From Prochlorococcus sp. AG-402-M23 (GTDB lineage: Bacteria; Cyanobacteriota; Cyanobacteriia; PCC-6307; Cyanobiaceae), in the NCBI GenBank assembly GCA_003216575.1, contig QCIR01000002.1:43700-107699 (forward strand): a stretch of DNA of 64,000 nt, in the 5' to 3' direction. The notes beneath the pieces were generated by a model, which did no database searches, was not told the origin of the DNA, and was given only the letters and a program-made list of their open reading frames with translations. Numbering within the stretch: the stretch's first letter is position 1; every line of letters starts with the position of its first letter. Positions 18,404 to 26,542 of the stretch are shown here, one piece after another. The position numbers and the translations under genes are program-made.

Positions 18404-19052
18404 CAGGTGAGTGTTTGATCAATGATTGGATTTGAATTGAATCAATAATTTCTTGAATGGTACCCCCATCTAACCTTAGGGAGAGTGGATGACCAACAAG
18501 CCGAGCGCTTGATTTGAAAAGTTCTTCAATTTCTACAAGACCATTATCTCTAAGAGTACGACCAGTTGCGACTAAATCTACAATTGCTTCAGCCATACCA
18601 GTAATGGGTCCTAGCTCAACCGATCCACTTAAATGAACCAATTGAACTGGCAAATCAATTTGATCAAAAAAATTCTTTGCACAGTTTGTAAACTTACTTG
18701 CAACACGACAATTAGCAGGTAAGTCAGAGGCACTCAAATAACCACTGCTGGATTTAACTGCAACAGACATACGACAAGTTCCAAATCCAAGATCTACTAA
18801 ATTCGCAACTTGCAACTTCTGCTCCTTTAATACATCAAAGCCAACTATCCCCAGCTGCGCCTGTCCGTAGGCCACGTAAACAGGCACATCGCTGTTTCTA
18901 ACCAATAGAGCTTTTGCGCGGCCACAAATTGATGGAACCATCAATTGACGATTGCTATCTTCTAAAACAGTAGAGAAATCAAGTCCAACGTTAGAGAACA
19001 TTGAGACAGACTCTCTTAATAAGGCACCTTTTGCTAATGCAACTGTAAGCAT
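18390..19052 (-). CDS. hisG: ATP phosphoribosyltransferase, short form
   Basis: 220 aa, catalysing the first committed step of histidine synthesis. The short length without the C-terminal ACT-like regulatory domain identifies the form that needs HisZ as regulatory partner; no hisZ is in this window. Seen: [31 protein letters not shown], and the PRPP-binding region [21 protein letters not shown]. The stop overlaps the ABC exporter start by 14 bases. Confidence 0.95.
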   Translation of the reverse strand: MLTVALAKGALLRESVSMFSNVGLDFSTVLEDSNRQLMVPSICGRAKALLVRNSDVPVYVAYGQAQLGIVGFDVLKEQKLQVANLVDLGFGTCRMSVAVKSSSGYLSASDLPANCRVASKFTNCAKNFFDQIDLPVQLVHLSGSVELGPITGMAEAIVDLVATGRTLRDNGLVEIEELFKSSARLVGHPLSLRLDGGTIQEIIDSIQIQSLIKHSPDGKK

Positions 19053-19102
19053 GTCAAAAGCTCTCGAAGTTGACTCTACCTACCCCAGCCCCTGAATAAA
19101 CA

Positions 19103-19858
19103 ATGATAGATAAAAAAAACGAATTCACTATTTACCCAATTGCTGTATTACAGGACAATATCGTATGGGTATGGGTACACAATAGCAATGCAGTAGTAAT
19201 AGATCCATCCATCTCTGCCCCCGTAGAGAAATGGCTTCTAGATAGAAATCTATCTTTAGTCGCAATATTTCAAACACATCATCACGAGGATCATATTGGT
19301 GGAACAAAAGAATTAATCAAAAAATGGTCAGATGCAAAAGTAGTTGCATCCAAAAAAGAACGTAAAAGAATCCCATTTCAAACCTTTTCTGTTGATAATG
19401 ATGATACTTTTAATTTAATGGATAGTAAAATTAAGGTTATTGAAGTGCATGGTCATACTAACAATCATATAGCTTTTTACATATCAAAAAATAATATGAA
19501 ATATAATATATTATTCCCTGGAGATACTCTATTTGGTGGAGGTTGTGGACGTCTATTAGAAGGTACACCAAAACAAATGTTTGAAAGTTTAAATAAACTT
19601 AATTCTCTTCCCAAAAACACAAGAATATACTCAGCTCACGAATATACAGAAAACAACTTAAAATGGGCATTAACTTTAGAACCTGAAGATATATCTATTG
19701 TTGAAAGATTAAAGGTTGTTCAGAATAAACGAGAAAGAGGATTACCTAGCCTTCCATCAACAATTTCAGAAGAAAGAAAAACAAATTTATTTTTAAGAGC
19801 AAAAAATATTGAAGAACTTTCAATATTAAGAAGGCACAAAGATAATTGGAAATGTTAA
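19103..19858 (+). CDS. gloB: Hydroxyacylglutathione hydrolase (glyoxalase II)
   Basis: 251 aa metallo-beta-lactamase fold enzyme that splits S-lactoylglutathione to lactate and glutathione. The metal motif is THHHEDHIGG (HxHxDH), with later ligands in HGHTNNH, the Asp in FPGDTLFGGGCGR and the His in YSAHEYTENNLKW. The C-terminal region (about 175-251) is the glutathione-binding domain. It is divergent from hisG with 50 bases between, and sits in the same region as gor and the GST-like gene, consistent with glutathione metabolism. Confidence 0.92.
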   Translation: MIDKKNEFTIYPIAVLQDNIVWVWVHNSNAVVIDPSISAPVEKWLLDRNLSLVAIFQTHHHEDHIGGTKELIKKWSDAKVVASKKERKRIPFQTFSVDNDDTFNLMDSKIKVIEVHGHTNNHIAFYISKNNMKYNILFPGDTLFGGGCGRLLEGTPKQMFESLNKLNSLPKNTRIYSAHEYTENNLKWALTLEPEDISIVERLKVVQNKRERGLPSLPSTISEERKTNLFLRAKNIEELSILRRHKDNWKC

Positions 19859-19903
19859 ATTCTAATTTGTGTATCAGATTTCTTAACTGAAGGCTAATTA
19901 TTC

Positions 19904-20308
19904 ATGAACAGTTCAGCATTAAAACCAATCGAAACAAAATTTGCTCCTAAACCAGTAGGGCCCTATAGCCAAGCTGTTCTGGTAGAAAATTGGTTGTATT
20001 GCTCTGGACAAATTGCCTTAGACCCTTCAACAGGTGAAATGGTCGGGAATGGAAATATAGAAGAAGAAACCAGACAAGTTTTAAAAAATCTAATATCCGT
20101 CGTTGAAGCTGCTGGTGGAAAGAGTTCCAATGTAATAAGAACAACGATTTATTTAACCGATTTAAATGATTTCGCAAAAGTGAATCAAATTTATTCAGAA
20201 AGCTTTGATAACAAGGTCAATCCAGCAAGAGCCTGCGTTGAAGTATCCAATCTTCCTAAGGGAGGGAAAATCGAAATTGATTGCATAGCTTGGCTAGATG
20301 GAAAGTAA
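19904..20308 (+). CDS. ridA: RidA family enamine/imine deaminase
   Basis: 134 aa, typical length. Cytosolic trimeric enzyme that hydrolyses reactive 2-aminoacrylate and related imines from amino acid metabolism. Conserved pieces seen: PKPVGPYSQAV, LYCSGQIALDPSTGEM, the catalytic Arg in NPARACVEVSNLPKGGKIEID. ATG start, 45 bases after gloB; the two may be cotranscribed. A small CACTT-TGCT-AAGTG hairpin 30 bases after the stop may end the transcript. Confidence 0.93.
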   Translation: MNSSALKPIETKFAPKPVGPYSQAVLVENWLYCSGQIALDPSTGEMVGNGNIEEETRQVLKNLISVVEAAGGKSSNVIRTTIYLTDLNDFAKVNQIYSESFDNKVNPARACVEVSNLPKGGKIEIDCIAWLDGK

Positions 20309-20394
20309 AAACAACATTATAACTAAATAGAATACTGACACTTTGCTAAGTGCCCCCTTTATTGTCTAAATTATTATTTGATTCGCAATAAACA

Positions 20395-20625
20395 ATGGCC
20401 ACTGCAAAGTTGACTATTGGCGAACTAGAGGCTGGTTACCCTCTTTACTGCAAAGCTCTAAGGCGCCTTTTGCAACAAGGACGTACAGCTGATCAAATTC
20501 AAAGAACAGTCTGCTGGAGTCATTTAGAGACTCTCAATCGTTGTTTACCTGGAAGATATAAAAGCCCTTCTTATCTAATGGCACTTATCAAAAGAGATCT
20601 TGAGCAACCAAAAGAGGAGGATTGA
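20395..20625 (+). CDS. DUF3136-like small cyanobacterial protein
   Basis: 76 aa, basic and helical. The segments LTIGELEAGYPLYCKALRRLL and CWSHLETLNRCLPGRYKSP are what I recall of DUF3136, a family restricted to picocyanobacteria and relatives. It is convergent with the tail of the carboxysome operon, 7 bases from acRAF. Function is unknown; the position at the carboxysome cluster edge is suggestive only. Three cysteines (residues 19, 40 and 50) are present. Confidence 0.7.
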   Translation: MATAKLTIGELEAGYPLYCKALRRLLQQGRTADQIQRTVCWSHLETLNRCLPGRYKSPSYLMALIKRDLEQPKEED

Positions 20626-20632
20626 TTTATTC

Positions 20633-20887
20633 TTAATGCTTGAATAATAGATCTATTTGAGTCGCGAACTCATGATCAACTTTTGAAATTTCCTCTTTCT
20701 CATTATTCTCTGAAGGCCTAATTGTAATATTTGCATAAGTTTTTCCAAAACTTATATCTGGGAAACGACTAACCTTTTCCGAAAAATCTCCTAAAGCATC
20801 AAGAAAATCTCTTGTTTTTTCATAAGATTCAAACTCGAACCTTTTTTCAAGGCACTCAGGTCTTTTTTTTTGTTTCCATCCTTCCAT
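20633..20887 (-). CDS. Alpha-carboxysome Rubisco assembly factor (PCD-like)
   Basis: 84 aa from the ATG at 20887, which begins where the acRAF family does (MEGWKQKKRPECLEKRFEF). An ATG at 20953 would add 22 hydrophobic residues unlike the family. It has the pterin-4a-carbinolamine dehydratase fold, with RFPDISFGKTYANITIRP, but lacks the paired histidines of the dehydratase active site. Known: acRAF proteins in alpha-carboxysome clusters help assemble form IA Rubisco rather than act on pterins. It is the last gene of the carboxysome run. Confidence 0.85.
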   Translation of the reverse strand: MEGWKQKKRPECLEKRFEFESYEKTRDFLDALGDFSEKVSRFPDISFGKTYANITIRPSENNEKEEISKVDHEFATQIDLLFKH

Positions 20888-20960
20888 AAAAAAATTATCT
20901 TTTCTAAAAGCTACTACACCATGAATTAATTGAATAAATAATTTATAAATCAAAAATCAT

Positions 20961-21473
20961 TTAGCTTCTCCTTTTCGCACCGCTTCCTTTTAAAGCAGGC
21001 TCAACTTCAACATGAGGACGAGCGATGATATGAGCAGCAACCAATCCATCACCAACACGCTCGCACGCATCCGCACCAGCCCTAACAGAGGCATTCACTG
21101 CACCAGTCTCACCACGAACCATGACAGTCACATATCCCCCCCCAACAAGTTCCTTGACTATCAAATTAACTTCAGCAGCTTTAGTCATTGCATCGGCTGC
21201 TTCTATTGCTGGTACTAAGCCACGCGTTTCAATCATTCCCAAAGCAATACCAGAATTTGAATTATTTTCAAAAACTTTATTTTTTCCAATTGTAGTTTTA
21301 GAGGATCCTGCCGCCTTAGAGCGATTGGAGGATTTTTTAATTGATGGGGAATCTATTTTAGAAGAAGTTTTTGGTTGATCATTAGAATTCAATGGAGTGA
21401 CATCAATCACTTGATCTTGTGGTTTACTACTCTTACCACTACTTTTATATTGGCGATTTGAGGGAGTAGACAT
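20961..21473 (-). CDS. csoS1E: Carboxysome shell BMC-H protein with N-terminal extension
   Basis: 170 aa. Residues 1-74 are a low-complexity, Ser/Lys/Asn-rich tail; residues 75-160 are one BMC-H domain (GIALGMIETRGLVPAIEAAD onward), differing from CsoS1 of this window at only about seven positions. The C-terminus ends basic (GSGAKRRS). Known: BMC-H proteins form hexameric shell facets; CsoS1E is a less common member in marine cyanobacteria. The tail may project to one shell face and bind a partner; that is inference. It lies 46 bases after csoS4B. Confidence 0.9.
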   Translation of the reverse strand: MSTPSNRQYKSSGKSSKPQDQVIDVTPLNSNDQPKTSSKIDSPSIKKSSNRSKAAGSSKTTIGKNKVFENNSNSGIALGMIETRGLVPAIEAADAMTKAAEVNLIVKELVGGGYVTVMVRGETGAVNASVRAGADACERVGDGLVAAHIIARPHVEVEPALKGSGAKRRS

Positions 21474-21519
21474 GAATTTATGATTTTTAAGAATTAAGCT
21501 TTAATGAAATAGTTACCAA

Positions 21520-21771
21520 CTAATCATCCGGTAACCAATTATCAATAATTCCACCAATAGTTAAATCCGTTTGAACATTTGGGTCTGGGCATCCCCACCT
21601 GGCTGCAGTTCCTGTTGCTGTAAACACCCAATTCCCTTCTCGAGCACCCACAGGATCAACAGCTACAAGTCTTTTACCTTTGTTATTACATAATATCCTT
21701 AAATGCATATGTCCTAAACCTTCCACTCTCTGAGTACAAACCAAGCGTCCCATAACTTGCATGATCTCCAT
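21520..21771 (-). CDS. csoS4B: Carboxysome shell vertex protein CsoS4B
   Basis: 83 aa pentameric EutN/CcmL-type protein that caps shell vertices. Start is the ATG at 21771, whose A is the last base of the csoS4A stop (TAATG), so translation is coupled; the frame stays open 15 codons further upstream but that is csoS4A sequence. Motifs: VMGRLVCTQ, LVAVDPVGAREGNWVF, and DLTIGGIIDNW. Confidence 0.93.
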   Translation of the reverse strand: MEIMQVMGRLVCTQRVEGLGHMHLRILCNNKGKRLVAVDPVGAREGNWVFTATGTAARWGCPDPNVQTDLTIGGIIDNWLPDD

Positions 21772-22046
21772 TATTTTGCACCTCCTGAAATCTGTTGCTG
21801 TGTTTCTGGATCCCAATGATCAATAATTCCAACAATAGTCAAATCACTGGGATAAGACTTACTTCCAGCAGCTTCGCGAGCGGCAGAACTTCCTACACAT
21901 ATAACCCAATCATCTGGTTTACATCCAACAGCATCAACAGCAACTTTCTTTGAGCTGCCGTCCAATACAACCTGTAAATGCTTATGTTCAAAGCCTGGAA
22001 TACGATTGGTTGAAACAAGTGGTTTGAGAACTTTACAAATGAGCAT
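21771..22046 (-). CDS. csoS4A: Carboxysome shell vertex protein CsoS4A
   Basis: 91 aa pentamer-forming vertex protein, paralogous to CsoS4B. Seen: MLICKVLKPLVSTNRIPG, VAVDAVGCKPDDWVICVGSSAAR and DLTIVGIIDHWD. It begins immediately after the csoSCA stop (TAA directly followed by ATG) and its stop overlaps the csoS4B start by one base. Together the two pentamers close the alpha-carboxysome shell. Confidence 0.95.
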   Translation of the reverse strand: MLICKVLKPLVSTNRIPGFEHKHLQVVLDGSSKKVAVDAVGCKPDDWVICVGSSAAREAAGSKSYPSDLTIVGIIDHWDPETQQQISGGAK

Positions 22047-23609
22047 TTAGTGAGCCTCCTGAGTGACTTGATCGATGGAAGAACCTACAACTTCTGCAGG
22101 AGCCTTTTTATCTCGATCTCGAATAGTAAGAAATGTGTGAAGTGAACCATCATCTATTAAATCTCGATAACGAGACTTAATAGCATCGTTAATTCTATGA
22201 CAATCAGATAGTGCTCTATTTCTTGCATGTGGGACACTACCTGAGTAATCAAAGCGAATGACAATAGGGATTGGTAAACTCCTCGAGATATTAAGACCTG
22301 TAAAAATTTTGACTCCAACGTCGAGATCAGGAGCTCCTTGTTCAACAGTCTCCAAATGAGCAAAATAAGTAAGATTCCTTAAATGAACTTCTTTAAAACC
22401 AATACCTACACCAATAAATCTCTCAGCATGACCTGCATCTTGGTAGCTTCCGGAATGAAAATTTTTCACATAGTCAATTTGAGAAATATTATTTGAAATA
22501 AGCTTTGTAATAAATGTGACCATATTCGGATCTGTTTCTCCAGGACAAACATTTTTGACCTTTTCTTGAATTTTTTGAAGAGCCTCCTCAGCATTTAGAA
22601 ATTGAGTCTCTTTGTATAGTTCATTTGCACATACCCATGATTTCAAATCAACTTCATTCATTTTCGAAGGCGTATGAACTCTTATAGCGTCTGTATCTGT
22701 GTCAATACCAATTAAAAGCAAATCAACGGATGCACCACAGCAAAAACTATTTTCGACTGCTTCCCTAAAATCTAATAATCGCTGTAAGCCTTCTGAAGCT
22801 GCCAACTCATCATTACTACCATGAGCAGCACATCCTTGGTGTTTAGGGTCAACAGAACTAAAATGATAAATTACTGATTTTAAATATCTTGTTGGCTCAG
22901 TTGAAGAGTTTGGAATTGACTCTCTATATCTCCGGTGTTCAGTTTTAACCCAACGATTAACTGTTTTTTCAATATCAAATAATGCACCTGCATGAGAACG
23001 CCTCCTAACAGAACTAAAAGGTATACGTAATGCATATGAAATAGCATGAGCTAATCGACCATCAGCACATGGTGTTATATCTAAAAGATGAAAACCACAT
23101 TGAGAAAGGAAAGATTGAAAAGATTTAGCATATTGGCTATTTTCAGATCCCTGTAGTGGATCTGAATTAAAAAATTCATTACTCGTCAATTGATGAGATT
23201 GAAAAACACACCATGCGAACAAAGAACTTATATCAACACTCCCAACCCAAGCCTTTTCAAGTATATGCAGTGGCAATTCATAACCTAATTCTGATCGACA
23301 TAAATTTTGTGCTCTTTCTACAAAATTCAAATCATTTTGAAGACTAGAGACTCTTTTTAAAAGAGGGACAATATTATCAAATCTACCTTTAACCTTATTT
23401 TCGTATTGATTTAACTTCTGATTTTCTTGAGAATTGGTTAATGGATGATCAGTAGAAAAAGAGCTAATAGTTTTTATTTCATCGGTGAAAGAGTTAATAG
23501 TTTTAATAACTTCAGGATTCAAGTCCTGTGTCTCTAGGTCGTCAAATCTCTTCATAGGAGCTGTAGGCCCACGAAGAGATTTCTTGGCCAAATTACGATA
23601 GGCCATCAA
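22047..23609 (-). CDS. csoSCA: Carboxysomal carbonic anhydrase (epsilon class)
   Basis: 520 aa (519 from the second ATG). Converts bicarbonate to CO2 inside the carboxysome next to Rubisco. Zinc ligands by position: Cys181 in TPCADGR, His249 in IYHFSSVD and Cys260 in HQGCAAHGSND, with Asp183 and Arg185 completing the catalytic pair. The spacing matches the H. neapolitanus enzyme as I remember it. The N-terminal 60 residues are basic and probably disordered, consistent with a Rubisco-binding tail. csoS2 ends 4 bases upstream and csoS4A begins right after the stop. Confidence 0.95.
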   Translation of the reverse strand: MMAYRNLAKKSLRGPTAPMKRFDDLETQDLNPEVIKTINSFTDEIKTISSFSTDHPLTNSQENQKLNQYENKVKGRFDNIVPLLKRVSSLQNDLNFVERAQNLCRSELGYELPLHILEKAWVGSVDISSLFAWCVFQSHQLTSNEFFNSDPLQGSENSQYAKSFQSFLSQCGFHLLDITPCADGRLAHAISYALRIPFSSVRRRSHAGALFDIEKTVNRWVKTEHRRYRESIPNSSTEPTRYLKSVIYHFSSVDPKHQGCAAHGSNDELAASEGLQRLLDFREAVENSFCCGASVDLLLIGIDTDTDAIRVHTPSKMNEVDLKSWVCANELYKETQFLNAEEALQKIQEKVKNVCPGETDPNMVTFITKLISNNISQIDYVKNFHSGSYQDAGHAERFIGVGIGFKEVHLRNLTYFAHLETVEQGAPDLDVGVKIFTGLNISRSLPIPIVIRFDYSGSVPHARNRALSDCHRINDAIKSRYRDLIDDGSLHTFLTIRDRDKKAPAEVVGSSIDQVTQEAH

Positions 23610-23613
23610 CTAT

Positions 23614-26001
23614 TTAACCTCTTGCTCCACCAGAGAAAGTAACCAGTTGACCATCCCTTGTATTACCACTAGAACCAGTGATTAGAAAATCTGGTTCGGG
23701 AACCTCCTGGTTTCTCTTCAATTCAGATGCTTTCATTGCACTCATTGGTCCTGGACGTGAAGGATTTCTACGCTTAGCAGAAGCACCTTCTGTTCCAGTA
23801 ACATGTTCTCCTCTAGCCCAATCATCACCAGTTATATTCAATCCTGCAGATTGTCCTTCTCCTGTTATTTGTGAGGTAGGGCGTTGCTTAGCTTCTTCAT
23901 TAACTATTTCGTCAACTTTATTATTCTGAGAATTTGATGGTTTTCTATCAAAGCGAAATTGTTCAGTTCCTGTCACTTTATTTGCAGCCATATCAAATGG
24001 ACCAGTAATTCTTGAGCTGTCTTCGTAGCTCGTACCTGTGACACCTGAATTAATTTCATTTTGTATATGAGCCTGTCTAGCTGGAGATTTCACACTGAAA
24101 CTTGTCCATGCAGCTGCTTTCTCAGTTTTTTCTTGCTGCGCATAACCTTCAGGAATATTTGAAACGCCACAATTATCTCTTAATTGATCTCCTCCTACAT
24201 AAGGAGTTCCAGTTAAAGGCTCACAAGCACCTTTATGAGCACCTGTCATCTTTCCACCTATGCCAGGTTGCTGGCCAGTCAATCTTGCAGCAGGAGTACC
24301 AAGCTTCCTAGGGGTTCTAGCCTCTATCTCAGATGATGCAGGAGTATCACACCATTGATTTGCTTGATCTAATCCTGCATAAGGTGTACCTGTTACGGCT
24401 TTACAAGTGCCAGGTTCATCTCCTGTTACGAGTGGTGATCTACCTGTCATAGTTCCACTAACAGATTGTGTCTTATTAGTAATACTCAATCCAACTTTTG
24501 CTGGATCAGGAGCGGGCTTGGTTCCACAAAAAGAATCAAATTGTCCAGCACCCACATACTCATCTCCTGTAATGTTCTTGCAACTACCAGCCTCATTACC
24601 AGTAACATTCTCTCTTCTAGACACATCAGTACCAGTTACGCCATTCCCGCGAATTGTTGTTAGTGAGCCAACCTTTTCTGCAGGCCTACCAGAAGGTAGT
24701 GGGTCAGAGCCTAAATATTGATCACCAGTTAAACCTTTATTTGATCCCGCTTCATTTCCCGTAACCAACTCTGACCTTCCTGTCATGGTTCCACTGATTT
24801 TTTGACCATCAATAGTTTGGCTATAGCCAATTTTTGATGGTGAAGGGTTAACTCCTCCGCAATAATTATTAGATTGATTGGCAGATACATATTCAGTGCC
24901 AGTAAGATTTTTGCAGGTTCCAGGCTCATCACCAGTAACTTTCTCTGATCTACCCACCTCGTTACCAGTAACTAAGTTTCCATGAGTAGTACTTGTAACG
25001 CCTACTTTTGCTGGCTGACTTATAGAGGTATTTGAACCATTACAGAAAGAATCAATGACTTCTGAACCCAAGTATTGAGTACCTGTTATTGAACGACATG
25101 TACTTGCTTCATTTCCTGTGGTTTTTAGAGATCTATTTGCTTGAGTACCGGTAACAAGTTGGCCAGTAGAGGTCTCACTCATTCCCACTTTCCAATGAGC
25201 ATCAGGTGCACTAGCATTTTGTTTGGCACCATTTTTATTTGGACCACAAGGACGTGTTACTGATGTCCGAGTTTTTCCGGTAGCTCCTGTTTTACTTTTT
25301 AGCTCTCTAACACGCTGAGCTATTTCTTTAGTGGTCAAATCTGGATTACCTTGCCGAGCAACTGAAGCAGCTGTAGTTGGCTGCTTCCCAGCAGATTTAC
25401 CGTGTTTTGATAATGCTTCTCTTCGAGCCAGCACAAAGGCTCTACTTGAATTCGTAATTGCTTTTCTTTTCAAAGTTGAGCGGTGATCAGTCTTTCTTTT
25501 ATTTAATGTCAAACTAATTTCAGGTTTTGAAGTTGTATTAGTAGTCTCCTCTAAAGCTTTTTGCTCACATTCTGGACAACAATGTTCAGCCTTTTTTGCA
25601 TCATAAGAAGGAGCGTTTTGAACCTTTTTTCTCTCAACATCAACTCGAGTTATATCTTTTGTATGATCAGCAGATTTACCTCTACGAGATAATGCCTCTC
25701 GTCTAGCAATAACAAGTTGACGACTAGAATTAGCTACTGAACTTTTATATGACCTTACACCTGTTGAACTTCCAGAAGCACCTGATTGATAACTACTAGT
25801 ACTTAACTGAGAAGAAGAATTATTTGAATTAGCCAAAGTTTTTTGAGGCTTAACAAAAGCTGCATCAGTCCTCGTGGCCCTCGCATCGCTTGAGGAACGA
25901 ACTCTATTAGGTGTTGAGCCTTTAATAGAGGCATTTTTACCGCCTTGACTCAATGCCTGTCGGCGATCAAGAACTAATTGTCTACTTGTTTGTTTTGCCA
26001 T
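23614..26001 (-). CDS. csoS2: Carboxysome assembly scaffold CsoS2
   Basis: 795 aa intrinsically disordered scaffold linking Rubisco to the shell. Three N-terminal Rubisco-binding repeats (about 6-24, 93-111, 186-204; pattern SRQLVxxRRxALSxxGKxA), separated by Ser/Lys-rich linkers and a CCPEC cluster at 141-145. Six middle repeats (about 272-612) with VTGTx, VTGNE and ITGTxY triplets; most carry a cysteine pair, the third (391-438) has none. The C-terminal domain has further ITG elements and ends SGGARG, the shell-anchoring end. Some species make a shorter form by ribosomal frameshifting; I see no evidence for or against that here. Confidence 0.95.
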   Translation of the reverse strand: MAKQTSRQLVLDRRQALSQGGKNASIKGSTPNRVRSSSDARATRTDAAFVKPQKTLANSNNSSSQLSTSSYQSGASGSSTGVRSYKSSVANSSRQLVIARREALSRRGKSADHTKDITRVDVERKKVQNAPSYDAKKAEHCCPECEQKALEETTNTTSKPEISLTLNKRKTDHRSTLKRKAITNSSRAFVLARREALSKHGKSAGKQPTTAASVARQGNPDLTTKEIAQRVRELKSKTGATGKTRTSVTRPCGPNKNGAKQNASAPDAHWKVGMSETSTGQLVTGTQANRSLKTTGNEASTCRSITGTQYLGSEVIDSFCNGSNTSISQPAKVGVTSTTHGNLVTGNEVGRSEKVTGDEPGTCKNLTGTEYVSANQSNNYCGGVNPSPSKIGYSQTIDGQKISGTMTGRSELVTGNEAGSNKGLTGDQYLGSDPLPSGRPAEKVGSLTTIRGNGVTGTDVSRRENVTGNEAGSCKNITGDEYVGAGQFDSFCGTKPAPDPAKVGLSITNKTQSVSGTMTGRSPLVTGDEPGTCKAVTGTPYAGLDQANQWCDTPASSEIEARTPRKLGTPAARLTGQQPGIGGKMTGAHKGACEPLTGTPYVGGDQLRDNCGVSNIPEGYAQQEKTEKAAAWTSFSVKSPARQAHIQNEINSGVTGTSYEDSSRITGPFDMAANKVTGTEQFRFDRKPSNSQNNKVDEIVNEEAKQRPTSQITGEGQSAGLNITGDDWARGEHVTGTEGASAKRRNPSRPGPMSAMKASELKRNQEVPEPDFLITGSSGNTRDGQLVTFSGGARG

Positions 26002-26053
26002 ATCAATCCAATGGAGAGATCGTAAAAAATAATTTTAATTCTCTAAGGAATTA

Positions 26054-26080
26054 TTAGCCCCGAAAGCTTTTCAGGGCTAA
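26054..26080 (-). promoter_or_regulatory. Intercistronic hairpin between rbcS and csoS2
   Basis: Inverted repeat TTAGCCC / GGGCTAA, extended inward past one mismatch by GAAA / TTTC around a 3-base loop. It starts 19 bases after the rbcS stop on the minus strand. A T run occurs only about 25 bases further on, so it looks more like an RNA stability or processing element, or a leaky terminator lowering csoS2 relative to rbcLS, than a full terminator. Confidence 0.65.
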
Positions 26081-26099
26081 ATTTATCAAAGCCTAAAAT

Positions 26100-26441
26100 C
26101 TAGCGGCCTTGGAAAACCACAAAGCAAGTACCTTGACTTTGAGTGTATGCGTCATATCCAACGATACGAACATGGTGGTCAGGATATGCTCTATGACAAG
26201 CTTCTAACTCACTTACTACAAGATTCAAATCCTTTTCACCGAAGAAAGGTAATTTCCAATAAGACCAATAGGTCTGCATTGAACCACTTGGATGAACATG
26301 CTCAATAACTGGGCTCCAACCCTGAGCAATGATATAAGCGATTTGATCGTAAATTTCGTCCTGGGTCATCGGCGGTAAGAAGCCGAATGTTTCCAGGGTG
26401 GCGACTGTCTGATAGTCACCTACTGTGCTCTGGAAAGGCAT
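26100..26441 (-). CDS. rbcS: Rubisco small subunit, form IA
   Basis: 113 aa. Forms the L8S8 enzyme with RbcL. Seen: ETFGFLPPMTQDEIYDQIAY, YWSYWKLPFFGEKD and VRIVGYDAYTQSQG, typical of form IA small subunits of alpha-carboxysomes. Small length without the long beta-A/B loop is normal for this form. It follows rbcL after 101 bases that contain a stem-loop. No good Shine-Dalgarno is visible before its ATG. Confidence 0.97.
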   Translation of the reverse strand: MPFQSTVGDYQTVATLETFGFLPPMTQDEIYDQIAYIIAQGWSPVIEHVHPSGSMQTYWSYWKLPFFGEKDLNLVVSELEACHRAYPDHHVRIVGYDAYTQSQGTCFVVFQGR

Positions 26442-26507
26442 GGTGAACTTAGGTTAGTGAATGAATGAAAGCCGACTGAGTCATCGACTAGTGAATTTAA
26501 GAAAGTT

Positions 26508-26533
26508 AGAGGTAACTTTTAAAAATCACCTCT
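26508..26533 (-). promoter_or_regulatory. Intercistronic hairpin between rbcL and rbcS
   Basis: Inverted repeat AGAGGT (26508-26513) / ACCTCT (26528-26533) with a partly pairing A/T-rich interior, beginning 9 bases after the rbcL stop. No T run follows directly. It may mark a processing site or 3' end stabiliser for rbcL mRNA. Confidence 0.5.
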
Positions 26534-26542
26534 ATATCTTTT

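Noticed and set aside
20888..20953. Hydrophobic N-terminal extension of acRAF, and a true pterin dehydratase role
   Set aside because: The family begins at the ATG at 20887, and the paired catalytic histidines of the dehydratase are absent.
24102..24721. Plus-strand ORFs opposite csoS2
   Set aside because: They are shadows of the repetitive minus-strand coding sequence, with no start signals or recognisable domains.
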